From Streptomyces daqingensis (GTDB taxonomy: Bacteria > Actinomycetota > Actinomycetes > Streptomycetales > Streptomycetaceae), in the NCBI RefSeq assembly GCF_014645895.1, contig NZ_BMMP01000005.1, forward strand, positions 62,001 to 126,000: DNA of 64,000 bases, in the 5' to 3' direction. Below, piece by piece: positions 38,945-48,062 of this stretch; within the stretch, counting starts at the first letter, position 1, and every line of letters starts with the position of its first letter. The notes below the pieces were generated by a model. It saw nothing but the letters and a program-made list of their open reading frames with translations, was not told the DNA's origin and made no database searches. Both the position numbers and the translations under genes were made by a program.

Positions 38945-40090
38945 ATGAGCGCTCTGCACGACGTCTTGGCGAAGCAGACCGGCCCCGGGCGGGCTCCGGG
39001 AGCGGTGGGACTCGTGGCTCGCGGGGACCGCACGGAGGTGTCGGCGGCAGGCTTCGCCGACACCGCGGGGACCGTCCCGATGTCCAGGGACTCCGTCTTC
39101 CGGCTCGCCTCGCTGACGAAGCCCGTCACCGCGGCGGCGGTCATGGTGCTGTTGGAGGAGGGCCGCTTCGCGCTGGAGGACCCGGTCGCGGACTGGCTTC
39201 CGGAGCTGGCGTCGCCGGTCGTGGTGCGCCGTCCGTCCGGCCCTGCCGACGACGTGGTGCCGGCGTCCCGGCCGGTCACCGTCCTCGACCTGCTCACTTT
39301 CCGGGCCGGGTACGGATTTCCGTCCGACTTCGAACTGCCCGCCGTCAAGCTGCTGTTCAGCGAACTGGACTTCTCCCCGATGGAGCCTCAGAGGGCCGCG
39401 CCGCCGGACGAGTGGATGGCGCGGCTCTCCCGCGTCCCCCTGCTGCACCAGCCGGGCGAGGGCTGGCTGTACCACGTCTGCTCGGACATCCAGGGGGTGC
39501 TCGTCGCGCGTGCGTCGGGCATGCAGCTGCACGAGTTCCTCGCCGAGCGGCTCTTCGAACCGCTCGGCATGTCCGACACGGGCTTTCACGTCCCTGCCGG
39601 CAAGCTCGGCCGGTTCACCGGTCTCTACCGGGCGGGACCGGACGGGACGGAGCCGGCCGACGCACCCGAGGGGCAGTGGAGCAGCCTGCCCGCGTTCCCG
39701 TCCGGCGGCGGCGGGCTGGTCTCCACGGCCGACGACTGGCACGCCTTCGCGCGGATGCTCCTCGCCGGCGGGAGCGCCGGCGGCCGCCGGCTGCTGTCCC
39801 CCGAGTCGGTGCGGCTGATGACCACGGACCATCTCACCCCCGCGCAGCGCGAGCAGGGTGCGCTGTTCCTGGAAGGCCAGGGCTGGGGCTTCGGGGGCTC
39901 GGTCGACGTCGAGCGCAGAGATCCGTGGAACGTGCCGGGCCGCTACGGCTGGGTCGGAGGCTCCGGTACGGCCGGGCACATCGTCCCCGCCACCGGCACC
40001 GTGACCCTCCTCCTCACCCAGCTGGAGCTGACGTCACCGGTGGCGCCGGAGGGGATGCGCGACTTCTGGCGGTACGCGGCGGAGGTGTGA
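38945..40090 (+). CDS. Serine hydrolase, beta-lactamase class C family
   Basis: A 381-residue serine hydrolase of the beta-lactamase/D-Ala-D-Ala peptidase/esterase family. The nucleophile motif SLTK is at 56-59. The second motif Tyr is in WLYHVCSDIQG near 175, and GGSGTAGHI near 340 replaces the KTG box. It has no signal peptide, so a cytoplasmic esterase or peptidase role is more likely than antibiotic resistance. The ATG at 38945 follows GGAAGGAAAA. No clear partner. Confidence 0.85.
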   Translation: MSALHDVLAKQTGPGRAPGAVGLVARGDRTEVSAAGFADTAGTVPMSRDSVFRLASLTKPVTAAAVMVLLEEGRFALEDPVADWLPELASPVVVRRPSGPADDVVPASRPVTVLDLLTFRAGYGFPSDFELPAVKLLFSELDFSPMEPQRAAPPDEWMARLSRVPLLHQPGEGWLYHVCSDIQGVLVARASGMQLHEFLAERLFEPLGMSDTGFHVPAGKLGRFTGLYRAGPDGTEPADAPEGQWSSLPAFPSGGGGLVSTADDWHAFARMLLAGGSAGGRRLLSPESVRLMTTDHLTPAQREQGALFLEGQGWGFGGSVDVERRDPWNVPGRYGWVGGSGTAGHIVPATGTVTLLLTQLELTSPVAPEGMRDFWRYAAEV

Positions 40091-40171
40091 GGCCCGGAAG
40101 GGAGCCGCCGTCGGGCGCGGAGGCGGGCCATGAAGTCCCGGACCGTCAACTCACGGTTCTGCCCGCCGTGT

Positions 40172-40650
40172 TCACGTCCGCGGGACGGGCTCCGTCTGGA
40201 GAAGGCGCGGGGAGACGGCGAATCCGCGGCGTGCGTACGCCGGGACCGCCCTGTCGCCGGAGTGGACCGTCACGCGTTCGAGCCCCGCCTCGCGTGCCGG
40301 CGCCACTACGGCGTCGATCAGGCGGCTCCCCAGCCCGCTGCCGCGCTCTCCCGGACGACGTACACGCACTGGACGTCACCGGACGCCCGCACGAGGGCGC
40401 CGGGGTGCGGCACCCGCTCCGTGACCGCCAGCCACGCCATTCCCACGACGGTCTCCGCGCGTACCGCGACCAGGCAGCGGTGGGAGGACGCACAAGCCTC
40501 GGCCCAGGCGGCGAAGTGGGCCACGAACTCCTCGCGTGCCGCCGCCGATTCGCCGCCGGCCTCCGCCATCCACCGCCACCGGAGCAGGGCGACGGCCTCC
40601 AGCTCCCCGGGGCGTACGGGACGGATCGCGGCGTCGTTGTCACATCCCAC
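40172..40650 (-). pseudogene. Frameshifted GNAT acetyltransferase
   Basis: From the ATG at 40650 one frame encodes a GNAT N-terminal half (AAIRPVRPGELEAVALLRW to VQCVYVVRE). The acetyl-CoA-binding half (RGSGLGSRLIDAVVAPAREAGLERV ... YARRGFAVSPRLLQ) is in a different frame. The switch is near 40347-40351, where a single missing base within CGGGAGAGCGCGG would restore one protein of about 155 residues. It is either a recent pseudogene or an assembly error; the remaining sequence looks undecayed. Confidence 0.78.
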
Positions 40651-41161
40651 GGTCAGTTCACTCTCCGACGCTCGTCCCGGGTCGCCGGACTCCCGAGCCG
40701 GTCCGCCTCACCGCGGTCTCGCACACAGGGAATCCGCTCGGCTTCCCTCTCCTGCAAGGGCCTTACGGAAGACTACGGACGCCGCGGTCCCTGGGCGCAG
40801 CACTCGTCGCTCCTGGGTGCGAGAGCGACATCGCCCGCGCGGAACCTCTCACCGCCGGACCGGGTCGCGAAAAGGCGGCGGAAGGTGGCCACTCGCTGTC
40901 CCCGCTGCCGCCCAGGGCTCGCAGGCTAGTCCTGGGGATGCGGGGCCCGTCGAGGGGGACGGACAGGCAGACGACCACGCGGAAGCTCCTGGCGGGACCG
41001 GGAGCGTGGTCGTCCACTCGCCGAAGCGGAGCTTTCGCCGCGTCTGAGGACCGCCTGGGACGGGCAAGACGGCCCGGGCGCGGGCGGCCGGGTTGGTATC
41101 CTGCGCTCCGGCGCTGTGACGCGACCGCGAACTGCCGCCGAGACAAGGGAGGTTGATGAAT
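40651..41161. other. Non-coding stretch without recognised features
   Basis: Open frames here are short, overlap on both strands and resemble no family. I see no hairpin, repeat or operator that stands out. It would hold the promoters of the frameshifted GNAT and of the leader-peptide/GNAT unit. Confidence 0.4.
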
Positions 41162-41215
41162 ATGGCTCGCCGTGAGCTCCGTCAGCATGCCCCTGTCCGG
41201 GCCGCCCTGCGCTGA
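41162..41215 (+). CDS. 17-residue leader peptide candidate
   Basis: A mini-ORF reading MARRELRQHAPVRAALR starts nine bases after the strong ribosome binding site AAGGGAGG (41145-41152). It ends 38 bp before the GNAT start. Its stop codon lies at the apex of a GC-rich hairpin (41199-41226). Five of 17 residues are Arg. This is the form of a regulatory uORF, but there is no homology evidence. Confidence 0.45.
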   Translation: MARRELRQHAPVRAALR

Positions 41216-41226
41216 GCGCGCGGCCC
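41199..41226 (+). promoter_or_regulatory. Hairpin containing the leader-peptide stop codon
   Basis: GGGCCGC (41199-41205) pairs with GCGGCCC (41220-41226). Inside, GCGC pairs with GCGC around the loop TGA (41213-41215), which is the stop codon of the mini-ORF. It lies directly before the ribosome binding site CAGGAGA of the GNAT gene. Confidence 0.5.
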
Positions 41227-41253
41227 GGTCGCCCCAGCGACCAGGAGAATCGC

Positions 41254-41790
41254 GTGTCGAATTCCTTCACCACCGACGGAAGAGATCTGCTCACGGACCG
41301 CCTGCGGCTGCGCAGTTGGCCGACCGCCGACACTGCCGCCGTGAACCGGGACGAGCGTCTGCCCCACTGGGCGGAGGACTTTCCCGCCGACGGCGACCGC
41401 GTCATCGCGGGCTTCGTCGAGGCGCACCCGGCTTCCCGCGGTGAGCACGGCCAGCGGCAGATCCTCGAGCGGGCCACGGGACTTGTGGTCGGCTCCATCG
41501 GGCTGTTCTGGCCACCGGACGCCGGCACCGTCGAGTTCGGTTACGGCGTCGTTCCCTCCCGTAGGGGCCGCGGTTACGCCCCCGAGGCCGTCCGTGCCCT
41601 GGTGGCGTTCGCGCTGTCCTCGCCGTCCGTGGACGAGGTGCGGGCCGAAGTCGAGCCCGCGAACCGGGCGTCGGTCCGCGTACTGGAGAAGGCGGGACTC
41701 CACCCGGCCGAAACCCGCGGGCAGACCGTGCGGTTCCGTACCGGACCGCTGCGCGGAAGGGCCGGGCGGGACGGGCAGTCCGGCCGGTGA
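41254..41790 (+). CDS. GNAT family N-acetyltransferase
   Basis: A 178-residue RimJ/RimL-like acetyltransferase. The early block LLTDRLRLRSWPTAD (12-26) is typical of this group. The acetyl-CoA loop VPSRRGRGYAPEAVRAL is near 99-115 and NRASVRVLEKAGLHPAETR near 139-157. The GTG at 41254 follows CAGGAGAA. It is preceded by a leader-peptide candidate, so its translation may be regulated. Substrate unknown. Confidence 0.87.
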   Translation: MSNSFTTDGRDLLTDRLRLRSWPTADTAAVNRDERLPHWAEDFPADGDRVIAGFVEAHPASRGEHGQRQILERATGLVVGSIGLFWPPDAGTVEFGYGVVPSRRGRGYAPEAVRALVAFALSSPSVDEVRAEVEPANRASVRVLEKAGLHPAETRGQTVRFRTGPLRGRAGRDGQSGR

Positions 41791-41904
41791 GCCCACTGCC
41801 GTAGCGCTGTGAGCGGCGGCGGGGCGGCCGCGACGACCGTCCCGCCGCCGCGCGTCGGGCCCGGGGCTCGCCCGGGCGCAAAAGAGGCCGACCGAGCCCG
41901 TACG

Positions 41905-42405
41905 TCAGTCCCGCACGGGCCAGTTGAGCTCGGTGCGCAGGTCGTCCGGGTCCATGTCCGGGGAGGGCTCCGTGAGGTAGCACTCCCACATGTCCTCGCC
42001 CGGCGTCATCCCCTGCTCGCCGATCCAGGCGCCCAGCCGCCCCCAGGAGTTGCCCAGAGCGTCGAACGAGCCGCAGTGGACCACGCGGGCGACGCGCGCG
42101 GCGGGGAGCGTTCCGGGGGCCACCTGGCCCTCGGGTGTGACGGGACGGTCCGTGGTGAAGCCGACCTCCAGGTCGGCCGTATCGCCCGGGACGCCGTGGT
42201 ACAGCGCGAACGCGGGCCCCTGGAGGGCGAGTTGCTGCTTCGAGACGACGGCTGCCAGTTCACGGAACGAGCCGTCGAAGAAGTCGCGCAACCCAGCCGT
42301 GGGCACCACGCCCCGGACGACGGCCGTGACGGCCTGTCCCACGGTGACGAGTTCGGGCGTCGGGGCTCCGGATGCGGACTCGCTTCCGGGTGTGCTGCCG
42401 GTCAT
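41905..42405 (-). CDS. GyrI-like small-molecule-binding protein
   Basis: A 166-residue protein with a GyrI/AraC effector-binding (SOUL-like) fold: VVRGVVPTAGLRDFFDGSF near 29-47, PAFALYHGVPGDTADLEVGF near 64-83, ARVARVVHCGSFDALGNSWGRL near 102-123 and WECYLTEPSPDMDPDDLRTEL near 139-159. Such domains bind amphipathic compounds. It is divergent from a FUSC-type membrane protein and may be functionally linked to it, by inference only. Confidence 0.82.
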   Translation of the reverse strand: MTGSTPGSESASGAPTPELVTVGQAVTAVVRGVVPTAGLRDFFDGSFRELAAVVSKQQLALQGPAFALYHGVPGDTADLEVGFTTDRPVTPEGQVAPGTLPAARVARVVHCGSFDALGNSWGRLGAWIGEQGMTPGEDMWECYLTEPSPDMDPDDLRTELNWPVRD

Positions 42406-42620
42406 CGGTCTCTCCTCGGTCGGAAGTGCGGCTGTGCGGCTGTGCGGACGGGCACGGACATGCGCCGCCGCTCCGCTCCCGATTCCGACCGGCGGGCCGG
42501 GGCGAACTCATCGGCCCGGGCCGGAGATGCGCGGCCCGGCGGCACGGGCGGCGGGCGTCCCGGTTCGGGGCGGCGCACCGCCACCCCTCTGACCTCGGCC
42601 GTCCCCGTATCCTCGTGCGT

Positions 42621-44840
42621 ATGAAGGCCGTGCCCTGGATCCGAGCGATCGGAGAGACCGCCCGGGCCGGCCTGTCGGTCGAGCGCACCTCCATCCACCC
42701 GCTCATCGCGCTCCGCGGAGCGGTCGGCGTCGGCATCGTCGTCGGGCTGACGCTCTGGGCGGGGTCGCCGGAGCTCGCCGTCTCCTCCGCCTTCGGTGCC
42801 TTCTCCTCCGGCGTGGCCACCTTCCAGCGGAGCTGGCGGCCCCGCCCCGTGCTGGCCCTGTCCGCGGCGGCGGGGCTGGCGCTCTCCACGTTCGTGGGCT
42901 TCCTGGCGTCGGGGAACCCGCTCGTGTTCGTACTGCTGCTCGCAGCATGGGCGTTCGCGGCCGGCATGGCCTGGGGCGTGGGGCCGACCGCGGGCGTCGT
43001 GGCCGCCTCCACGGTCGCGGTCATGCTCGTCACCGTCACCCTCCCCACCACGCTGCTCGGCGCGCTCGCGCACGCGGCGCTCATCGCGGCCGGCGGGTGT
43101 GTGCAGGCCGCGCTGATCGTGCTGTTCCCCGTACGGCGCTGGGGTGAGCGGCGCGACGCGCTGGCCGACGCGCTGGCCGGCGTCGCCGACTACGCGCGAC
43201 GCCTCCGGCACGATCCGAGCGCGCCCTTCGACCCCGAGCCGCTGATGAAGGCGCGCAGCGCCGCCGCCGTCTCCCCGCGCCAGGCGCGCCGCCGCCCGCG
43301 GCAGCTCGGCGGGTACCGGGGCCTCGCCGAACGGTTCCGGCCGGTGCTGGCCTCCCTCGCCGACCCGTACGTGGGAGCGCCCATGGTGGGGCGGGAGCGC
43401 GAGCGGGTGCGGGAGCTGCTCGCGGCGGCGGCGACGGTGCTGGACGCCACCGCACGCGCGATCCGCCGCGCCGAGCGCGTGCGCATCCCGGCGGACGCCC
43501 TCGAGGTGCTGCAGGTTCCGGAGACGGGGCCGGAGCTCAACGGGCCCGCGCGCAAGGCGGGCATGCGGCTGATCGCCCTGACCGAGGACGCCGTCGACGC
43601 CGCGCAGGAGCCCGTCGAGGTCACCCGCCGGCTGCCGCTCGTCCCGCGTGCGACGTGGCACATGCCCGCCCGCTCCGGCAGCGCCGACGACGCCGACGTC
43701 TACGTGGACCCCGACGCGCGGGGCCGGCCGGTGAAGATCCCCCCGCCGCGGCACCTGAGCCAGCCGTCGCTGACCGCGCTGGTGCCCCTCGCGCTGCGCA
43801 CGTTCCGCCGCGAACTGCGCTGGTCGTCGCCGGTGTGCCGGCACGCCGTCCGCGTCGGGGTCGTCGTCGCCGTCGGCTACCTGATCGGCAAGTCCCTGCC
43901 GCCCGAGCACGGTTACTGGGTGCCGCTGACCGCCGTGATGGTGCTGCGCCCGGACTTCTCCCGCACGTACGAGCGCGGGGTCGCGCGCCTCGTGGGGACG
44001 CTGTTCGGGGTGGCCGTCGCCGGCACGGTGACGGTCCTCTTCCACCCGCCGCCCGCTGCGAGCGCGGGCCTGGCGGTGGTGAGCGTCGGCCTCATGTACC
44101 TGCTGATGCGCACCGGTTACGCCATCACCTCGGCGTGCATCGGCTCGTACGTCGTCTTCCTCCTCGGCGTCGCCGGGTCGACGTGGTCGCAGACCGTGCT
44201 GGAACGCATCTGGCTGACGGCGATCGGCGGCGCGCTGGCCATGCTCAGTTACGCCGTCTTCCCGGCGTGGCAGACGCCGCTCCTGCGGGACCGGCTCGCG
44301 GACTGGCTCTCGGCGACGGTGAGTTACACCGTCGCCGTCCTGGAGTGCTTCGCCGACCCGGCCAAAGCCGCTTCGGGGCCCGCGGGCACTCCCGCACCGG
44401 AGCACCCGGACCGCAAGGTGCGCGACGCCCTGCTGGACGCCCGGGCCGCGCGTCTCGAATGGGACGAGACCGCCGGCCGCGCGGGCGCGGAACCCGTACG
44501 GCACCGCGGCAGGCTCTCGCGGCGTTCGGCGTCCGACGCGCAGGCGGCGCTGCTCACCGGAGGGCGCGTGACGATGCTGCTGGAGGCGCATTTGCCGGAG
44601 CGGAGCGCCGAACCGAGCGCGGGGGCCGCCCAGTTCGCCGCCGCGCTGCGGGAGACGCTGCCGGCGGCGGACAGGGCCGTCCGGGAGAACGAGCCGCTGG
44701 ACTGGGGCTCCGTCCACGCGGCCCTGTCGCAGTGGTGGGAGCTGGAGGCGGACCAGCCGGCGCCCTCTGTCGCTCTGCGGAGCGCCGATCTGCTGGCCGA
44801 CGCGCTGGAAGACCTCGCGGAGGCCGTGGCCCCGGCGTGA
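42621..44840 (+). CDS. FUSC family inner-membrane protein (aromatic acid exporter-like)
   Basis: A 739-residue membrane protein with two blocks of about six helices (about 25-175 and 400-560) separated by a long cytoplasmic segment and followed by a soluble C-terminal domain. The second block carries the FUSC signature YWVPLTAVMVLRPDFSRTYERGVARLVGT near 430-458. Family members export aromatic acids or related compounds with accessory proteins. The ATG at 42621 is chosen because the hydrophobic block follows it; the frame is open but non-homologous upstream. Confidence 0.83.
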   Translation: MKAVPWIRAIGETARAGLSVERTSIHPLIALRGAVGVGIVVGLTLWAGSPELAVSSAFGAFSSGVATFQRSWRPRPVLALSAAAGLALSTFVGFLASGNPLVFVLLLAAWAFAAGMAWGVGPTAGVVAASTVAVMLVTVTLPTTLLGALAHAALIAAGGCVQAALIVLFPVRRWGERRDALADALAGVADYARRLRHDPSAPFDPEPLMKARSAAAVSPRQARRRPRQLGGYRGLAERFRPVLASLADPYVGAPMVGRERERVRELLAAAATVLDATARAIRRAERVRIPADALEVLQVPETGPELNGPARKAGMRLIALTEDAVDAAQEPVEVTRRLPLVPRATWHMPARSGSADDADVYVDPDARGRPVKIPPPRHLSQPSLTALVPLALRTFRRELRWSSPVCRHAVRVGVVVAVGYLIGKSLPPEHGYWVPLTAVMVLRPDFSRTYERGVARLVGTLFGVAVAGTVTVLFHPPPAASAGLAVVSVGLMYLLMRTGYAITSACIGSYVVFLLGVAGSTWSQTVLERIWLTAIGGALAMLSYAVFPAWQTPLLRDRLADWLSATVSYTVAVLECFADPAKAASGPAGTPAPEHPDRKVRDALLDARAARLEWDETAGRAGAEPVRHRGRLSRRSASDAQAALLTGGRVTMLLEAHLPERSAEPSAGAAQFAAALRETLPAADRAVRENEPLDWGSVHAALSQWWELEADQPAPSVALRSADLLADALEDLAEAVAPA

Positions 44841-44900
44841 CGCGCGGCCGGCGGTCCGTGCACGAGTGAGCGGCCGCCTGCACCCCGGCCACGCGCCGCG

Positions 44901-45794
44901 TCACATCTCCGGCCGCAGGCGGGCGTAGCGCACCAGGGTGTCCCGGCCCGTGCGGACGCGGACCTCCACGGTGACCGGTTCCGCCAACGGCCTCCAGCGG
45001 ACGTCCAGTTCGGCGTCCCGCACCTCCTCGCCGAGCTGCCCGGCGACGGCCTGCCCGAGCCGGGCCGCGGCGACGGAGTCCAGCCGGGGCGTGGTGACCG
45101 CCCGCCGCCCGTCCGGCAGCGCGACGACTGCGGACCAGGGTCGCCGCCCGGGACCGACCACTCCGAGGAGCCGCGCGTCGACCGTGTCGCTGATGCGCAT
45201 CTTGCGCCACGCCGCCCGCCGGTCGCCCGGCCGGTACGCGGAGTCCCAGCGCTTGGAGACGATGCCTTCGACGCCCCGGGGCCTCAGCTCGCGCGTCCAC
45301 GCGCGGGCCTGTTCGGCGTCCTCGGTGGCCAGCACCGTCTGGATCTCGGGCCCCGCCTGCCCGACGACGTCGCGCAGCCGGGCCCACCGCGTCCGCAGCG
45401 GGGAGGGGCGCAGATCGGTGTAGGGCACGGCGAGCAGGTCGAACGCGACGAGAACGGCGCCGGGCGCGCCGGGACGGGGGCGTCTGGCCAGGCCCCGGGA
45501 CTGGAGAGCCTCGAAGTCGAACCGCCCCTGCTCCTCGCTCCACACGACGGCTTCGCCGTCGATGACGGTGCCCGCCTCCAACCCGGCCGCGGCAGCCGCC
45601 AGTTCGGGGAACTGCGGGGTGACGTCGCGCTTGCTGCGGGACTGCACGCGCACGCCCTCCCCGGTGACGGCGAGAGCGACGCGCCATCCGTCGAGCTTGA
45701 CGGAGTGGTGCCAGCCGGGGCCGTCGGGGATCGACTCGACCGCCCTCGGCCGTACCAGCTCCACCGGCAACCGCACTACGAGCGCACCACTCAC
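44901..45794 (-). CDS. ATP-dependent DNA ligase, short (LigC-like)
   Basis: A 297-residue minimal ATP-dependent ligase. Motif I is KLDGWR at 33-38 with the AMP-accepting Lys; motif III is LVAFDLLAVPYTDLR near 113, motif IV EGIVSKRWDSAY near 170 and motif V WRKMRI near 191. An OB domain fills the rest. It lacks the polymerase and nuclease modules of LigD. No Ku or primase gene is nearby. The GTG at 45794 gives a compact protein. Confidence 0.87.
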   Translation of the reverse strand: MSGALVVRLPVELVRPRAVESIPDGPGWHHSVKLDGWRVALAVTGEGVRVQSRSKRDVTPQFPELAAAAAGLEAGTVIDGEAVVWSEEQGRFDFEALQSRGLARRPRPGAPGAVLVAFDLLAVPYTDLRPSPLRTRWARLRDVVGQAGPEIQTVLATEDAEQARAWTRELRPRGVEGIVSKRWDSAYRPGDRRAAWRKMRISDTVDARLLGVVGPGRRPWSAVVALPDGRRAVTTPRLDSVAAARLGQAVAGQLGEEVRDAELDVRWRPLAEPVTVEVRVRTGRDTLVRYARLRPEM

Positions 45795-45932
45795 AGCGGC
45801 CAGCTTCGGGACATCCGCCGCCGGGCTCCCGCGGCCACGCCGGGGTCCGGTCCGTACGCCACCGTGGTGGACGAGCCCGGACGGCGCCCGCGCCGGCGAT
45901 GAGTCGAGGCCGCGGCGGCGGTCGGCACCTCC

Positions 45933-46340
45933 ATGAGCACCGATGACGAGAGACGCATCAGAACGCTGATCGAGCGCTGGGCAGAGGCGGTGCACGAGGG
46001 CGACATGGACGGCGTGCTGGCCGACCACGCCGACGACATCGTGATGTTCGACGTCCCGCCGCCCGAGGAGGGGGTGGTGGGCATCGACCACTACCGGGAG
46101 ACGTGGCCGCCGTTCTTCATGTGGCAGGCGCAGGGGGCCACGTTCGAGCTCGTCTCGCTGGACGTCACAGCGGGCGAGGACGTCGCCTTCGCGCACGCGC
46201 TGCTGCGCTGCGGAACGGAGAGGGAGCTGCACGAGAACCCGGACGGACGGCTGCGTCTCACGTTCGGTCTGCGCAAGGAGCACGGGCGGTGGCTCGTGTC
46301 GCACGAGCACCACTCCTTCCCGGACAGGAGCGCGGTATGA
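45933..46340 (+). CDS. SnoaL-like / NTF2-fold protein
   Basis: A 135-residue cone-shaped NTF2-like protein of the SnoaL/DUF4440 type: RIRTLIERWAEAVHEGDMDGVLADHADDIVMFDVPPP (about 8-44), then GIDHYRETW and the C-terminal GLRKEHGRWLVSHEHHS. Function cannot be assigned from the fold. Its stop overlaps the start of the RibD-C reductase (ATGA), so the two are co-translated. Confidence 0.84.
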   Translation: MSTDDERRIRTLIERWAEAVHEGDMDGVLADHADDIVMFDVPPPEEGVVGIDHYRETWPPFFMWQAQGATFELVSLDVTAGEDVAFAHALLRCGTERELHENPDGRLRLTFGLRKEHGRWLVSHEHHSFPDRSAV

Positions 46341-46921
46341 GAAAGATCGTCGTCGCGATGTCCGTGTCGCTGGACGGGTTCATGGCGGGCCCCGGCGGCG
46401 AGCTCGACTGGCACCTGGTCGACGAGGAGCTGCACCGCCACTTCAACGACGAACTCCGCGGCATGAGCGCCTTCCTCGACGGGCGCGTGTCGTACGAGCT
46501 GATGGCGGAGTTCTGGCCCACCGCCGACGCCGGCCCCGGCGTCCCCGAACCGGTGAGGGAGTTCGCCGGCATCTGGCGGGAGATGCCGAAGTTCGTCTTC
46601 TCCCGGACGCTGGACCCCGGCGGCCTCCGCTGGAACACCTCGCTCCGCCGTTCCGTCGACGCCGGCGGGATCCGGGAGCTGAAGGCCCGTCCGGGCGGGG
46701 ACATGGCCCTGGGCGGGGCCTCCCTCGCGGCGGCCTTCAGGGAGCGCGACCTGATCGACGAGTACCGCCTCTACGTCCATCCGGTCCTCCTCGGCCGGGG
46801 CAGACCCCTCTTCCACGCGACGGACACCAGAGCGGACCTGCGCCTCGCCGGAACCCGCACCTTCGGCAACGGCGTCGTACTGCTGCGGCACGAGCGCACC
46901 CGGGACGAGGCCGCCGCCTGA
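46337..46921 (+). CDS. Dihydrofolate reductase-like (RibD C-terminal) protein
   Basis: A 194-residue RibD-C/DHFR-fold reductase beginning RKIVVAMSVSLDGFMAGPGGELDW. The NADPH-binding region includes GGASLAAAFRERDLIDEYRLYVHPVLLGRGRPLF (about 119-152). Family members are NADPH-dependent reductases of mostly unknown substrate and are common in actinobacteria. It is coupled to the SnoaL-like gene by an ATGA overlap. Confidence 0.87.
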   Translation: MRKIVVAMSVSLDGFMAGPGGELDWHLVDEELHRHFNDELRGMSAFLDGRVSYELMAEFWPTADAGPGVPEPVREFAGIWREMPKFVFSRTLDPGGLRWNTSLRRSVDAGGIRELKARPGGDMALGGASLAAAFRERDLIDEYRLYVHPVLLGRGRPLFHATDTRADLRLAGTRTFGNGVVLLRHERTRDEAAA

Positions 46922-46978
46922 CGGCACCGGCCGCTGCGACGGCCCCGCCGCCGGAGACGGCTGACGGGGCGCACGGCG

Positions 46979-47929
46979 TCAGGCCTCCTGGGCAGTGCCC
47001 GTCCCGCCGAGGAGCGCCGAGGGCCATCGCCCCTTGTGGACGGCGGAGTGGACCTGGCGGGTCAGCTCCCTGGCGACGGCTTCGACGGCTGCCGGCATCC
47101 GTCCGGCCCTCGGAGTGCCGAGCACGATCGAACGCCAGACGTCCGGTTCGGACAGAGGGGCGGCGCTGAGGGAGCCGTCGGCGACGTCGGCGGCGATGCC
47201 GACGGCGGGCAGGATCGTCCAGCCGTGGCCCGCGCGTACGAGCTGCTTCTGCGCGCGCATCGAGTTGGTCTGGACGCTCTCCGCCACCCGCACGCCGGCG
47301 CGTGCCGCCGCCCCGTCGATCAGCGTTCGCAGCGCGTGGCCGGCCGCGGGCATGACGAGGGGTCGCGTCGCGGCCTCGGCGAAGGGCACGGGCTCGTCGC
47401 CGCTCAGGGCTTCGGAGGGCGGGGCCGCGACCCAGAGCCTCTCCCGTACGAGGGGTGCCGCGTTGAGCGAGGGGCTGCTCTCCAGGCCGTACAGCAGGCT
47501 GAGGTCGAGGTCGCCGTCGTCGAGCCACTGCTGCAGGTGGCCGGAGTAAGCGGTGAGCAGGCGCAGCTGGACGCCGGGATGGTCGCGGGCCAAGGCGGAG
47601 ACGAGGGGTTCCGCCAGCAGGTCGCTCGCGCTGTCGAGGAGGCCGACGGTCACGATGCCGGTGACCACGCCCGGCGTCGGCTGGATCTCCGCCCGCGCCC
47701 GGTCGAGTTCGGCCAGCGCCCGTCGGGCACGCTCCACGAGGGTCGTCCCGGCGGCCGTGGGCCTCATGCCGTGCCGGGTGCGCTCGAACAGCGCCACCCC
47801 CAACTCCTGTTCCAGCGTGCGGATCTGCCGCGTGACGGCGGGCTGGACGAGATGCAGGAGCTCCGCGGCCCGGGTGACGCTGCCCACCTCTGCCACGGTG
47901 ACGAGCGCCTTGAGCTGTCTGAAGTCCAC
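46979..47929 (-). CDS. LysR family transcriptional regulator
   Basis: A 316-residue LysR activator: winged HTH FRQLKALVTVAEVGSVTRAAELLHLVQPAVTRQIR (3-37), linker helix, and the effector domain from about 85 (GIVTVGLLDSASDLLAEPL). The GTG at 47929 gives the conserved VDFRQL start. It is divergent from a CoA transferase with a CCAT-N11-ATGG LysR box between them, so it probably controls that gene. Confidence 0.9.
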   Translation of the reverse strand: MDFRQLKALVTVAEVGSVTRAAELLHLVQPAVTRQIRTLEQELGVALFERTRHGMRPTAAGTTLVERARRALAELDRARAEIQPTPGVVTGIVTVGLLDSASDLLAEPLVSALARDHPGVQLRLLTAYSGHLQQWLDDGDLDLSLLYGLESSPSLNAAPLVRERLWVAAPPSEALSGDEPVPFAEAATRPLVMPAAGHALRTLIDGAAARAGVRVAESVQTNSMRAQKQLVRAGHGWTILPAVGIAADVADGSLSAAPLSEPDVWRSIVLGTPRAGRMPAAVEAVARELTRQVHSAVHKGRWPSALLGGTGTAQEA

Positions 47930-47994
47930 TGGACCACTCCGTGCCATTTCCGCCGGACATGGCTCCATCAGGAGACGTCATTTCACCGGCCCTG

Positions 47995-48013
47995 CCATGA
48001 GTGCCCATGATGG
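47995..48013. promoter_or_regulatory. LysR-type box CCAT-N11-ATGG
   Basis: An inverted repeat CCAT (47995-47998) and ATGG (48010-48013) with an 11-bp spacer fits the T-N11-A LysR rule. It sits 50 bp before the CoA transferase start and about 65 bp upstream of the regulator. Confidence 0.6.
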
Positions 48014-48062
48014 TAACGCCGCGGGTTTCCCCGCCCACGGTCCCCCCGCAGAGAGGCCCAGC

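Noticed and set aside
38945..40090. Calling the serine hydrolase an antibiotic-resistance beta-lactamase
   Set aside because: No signal peptide and a GGSG rather than KTG box; the family is mostly esterases and peptidases.
44901..46340. A Ku/LigD end-joining locus around the DNA ligase
   Set aside because: No Ku, primase or nuclease domain was found next to the ligase.
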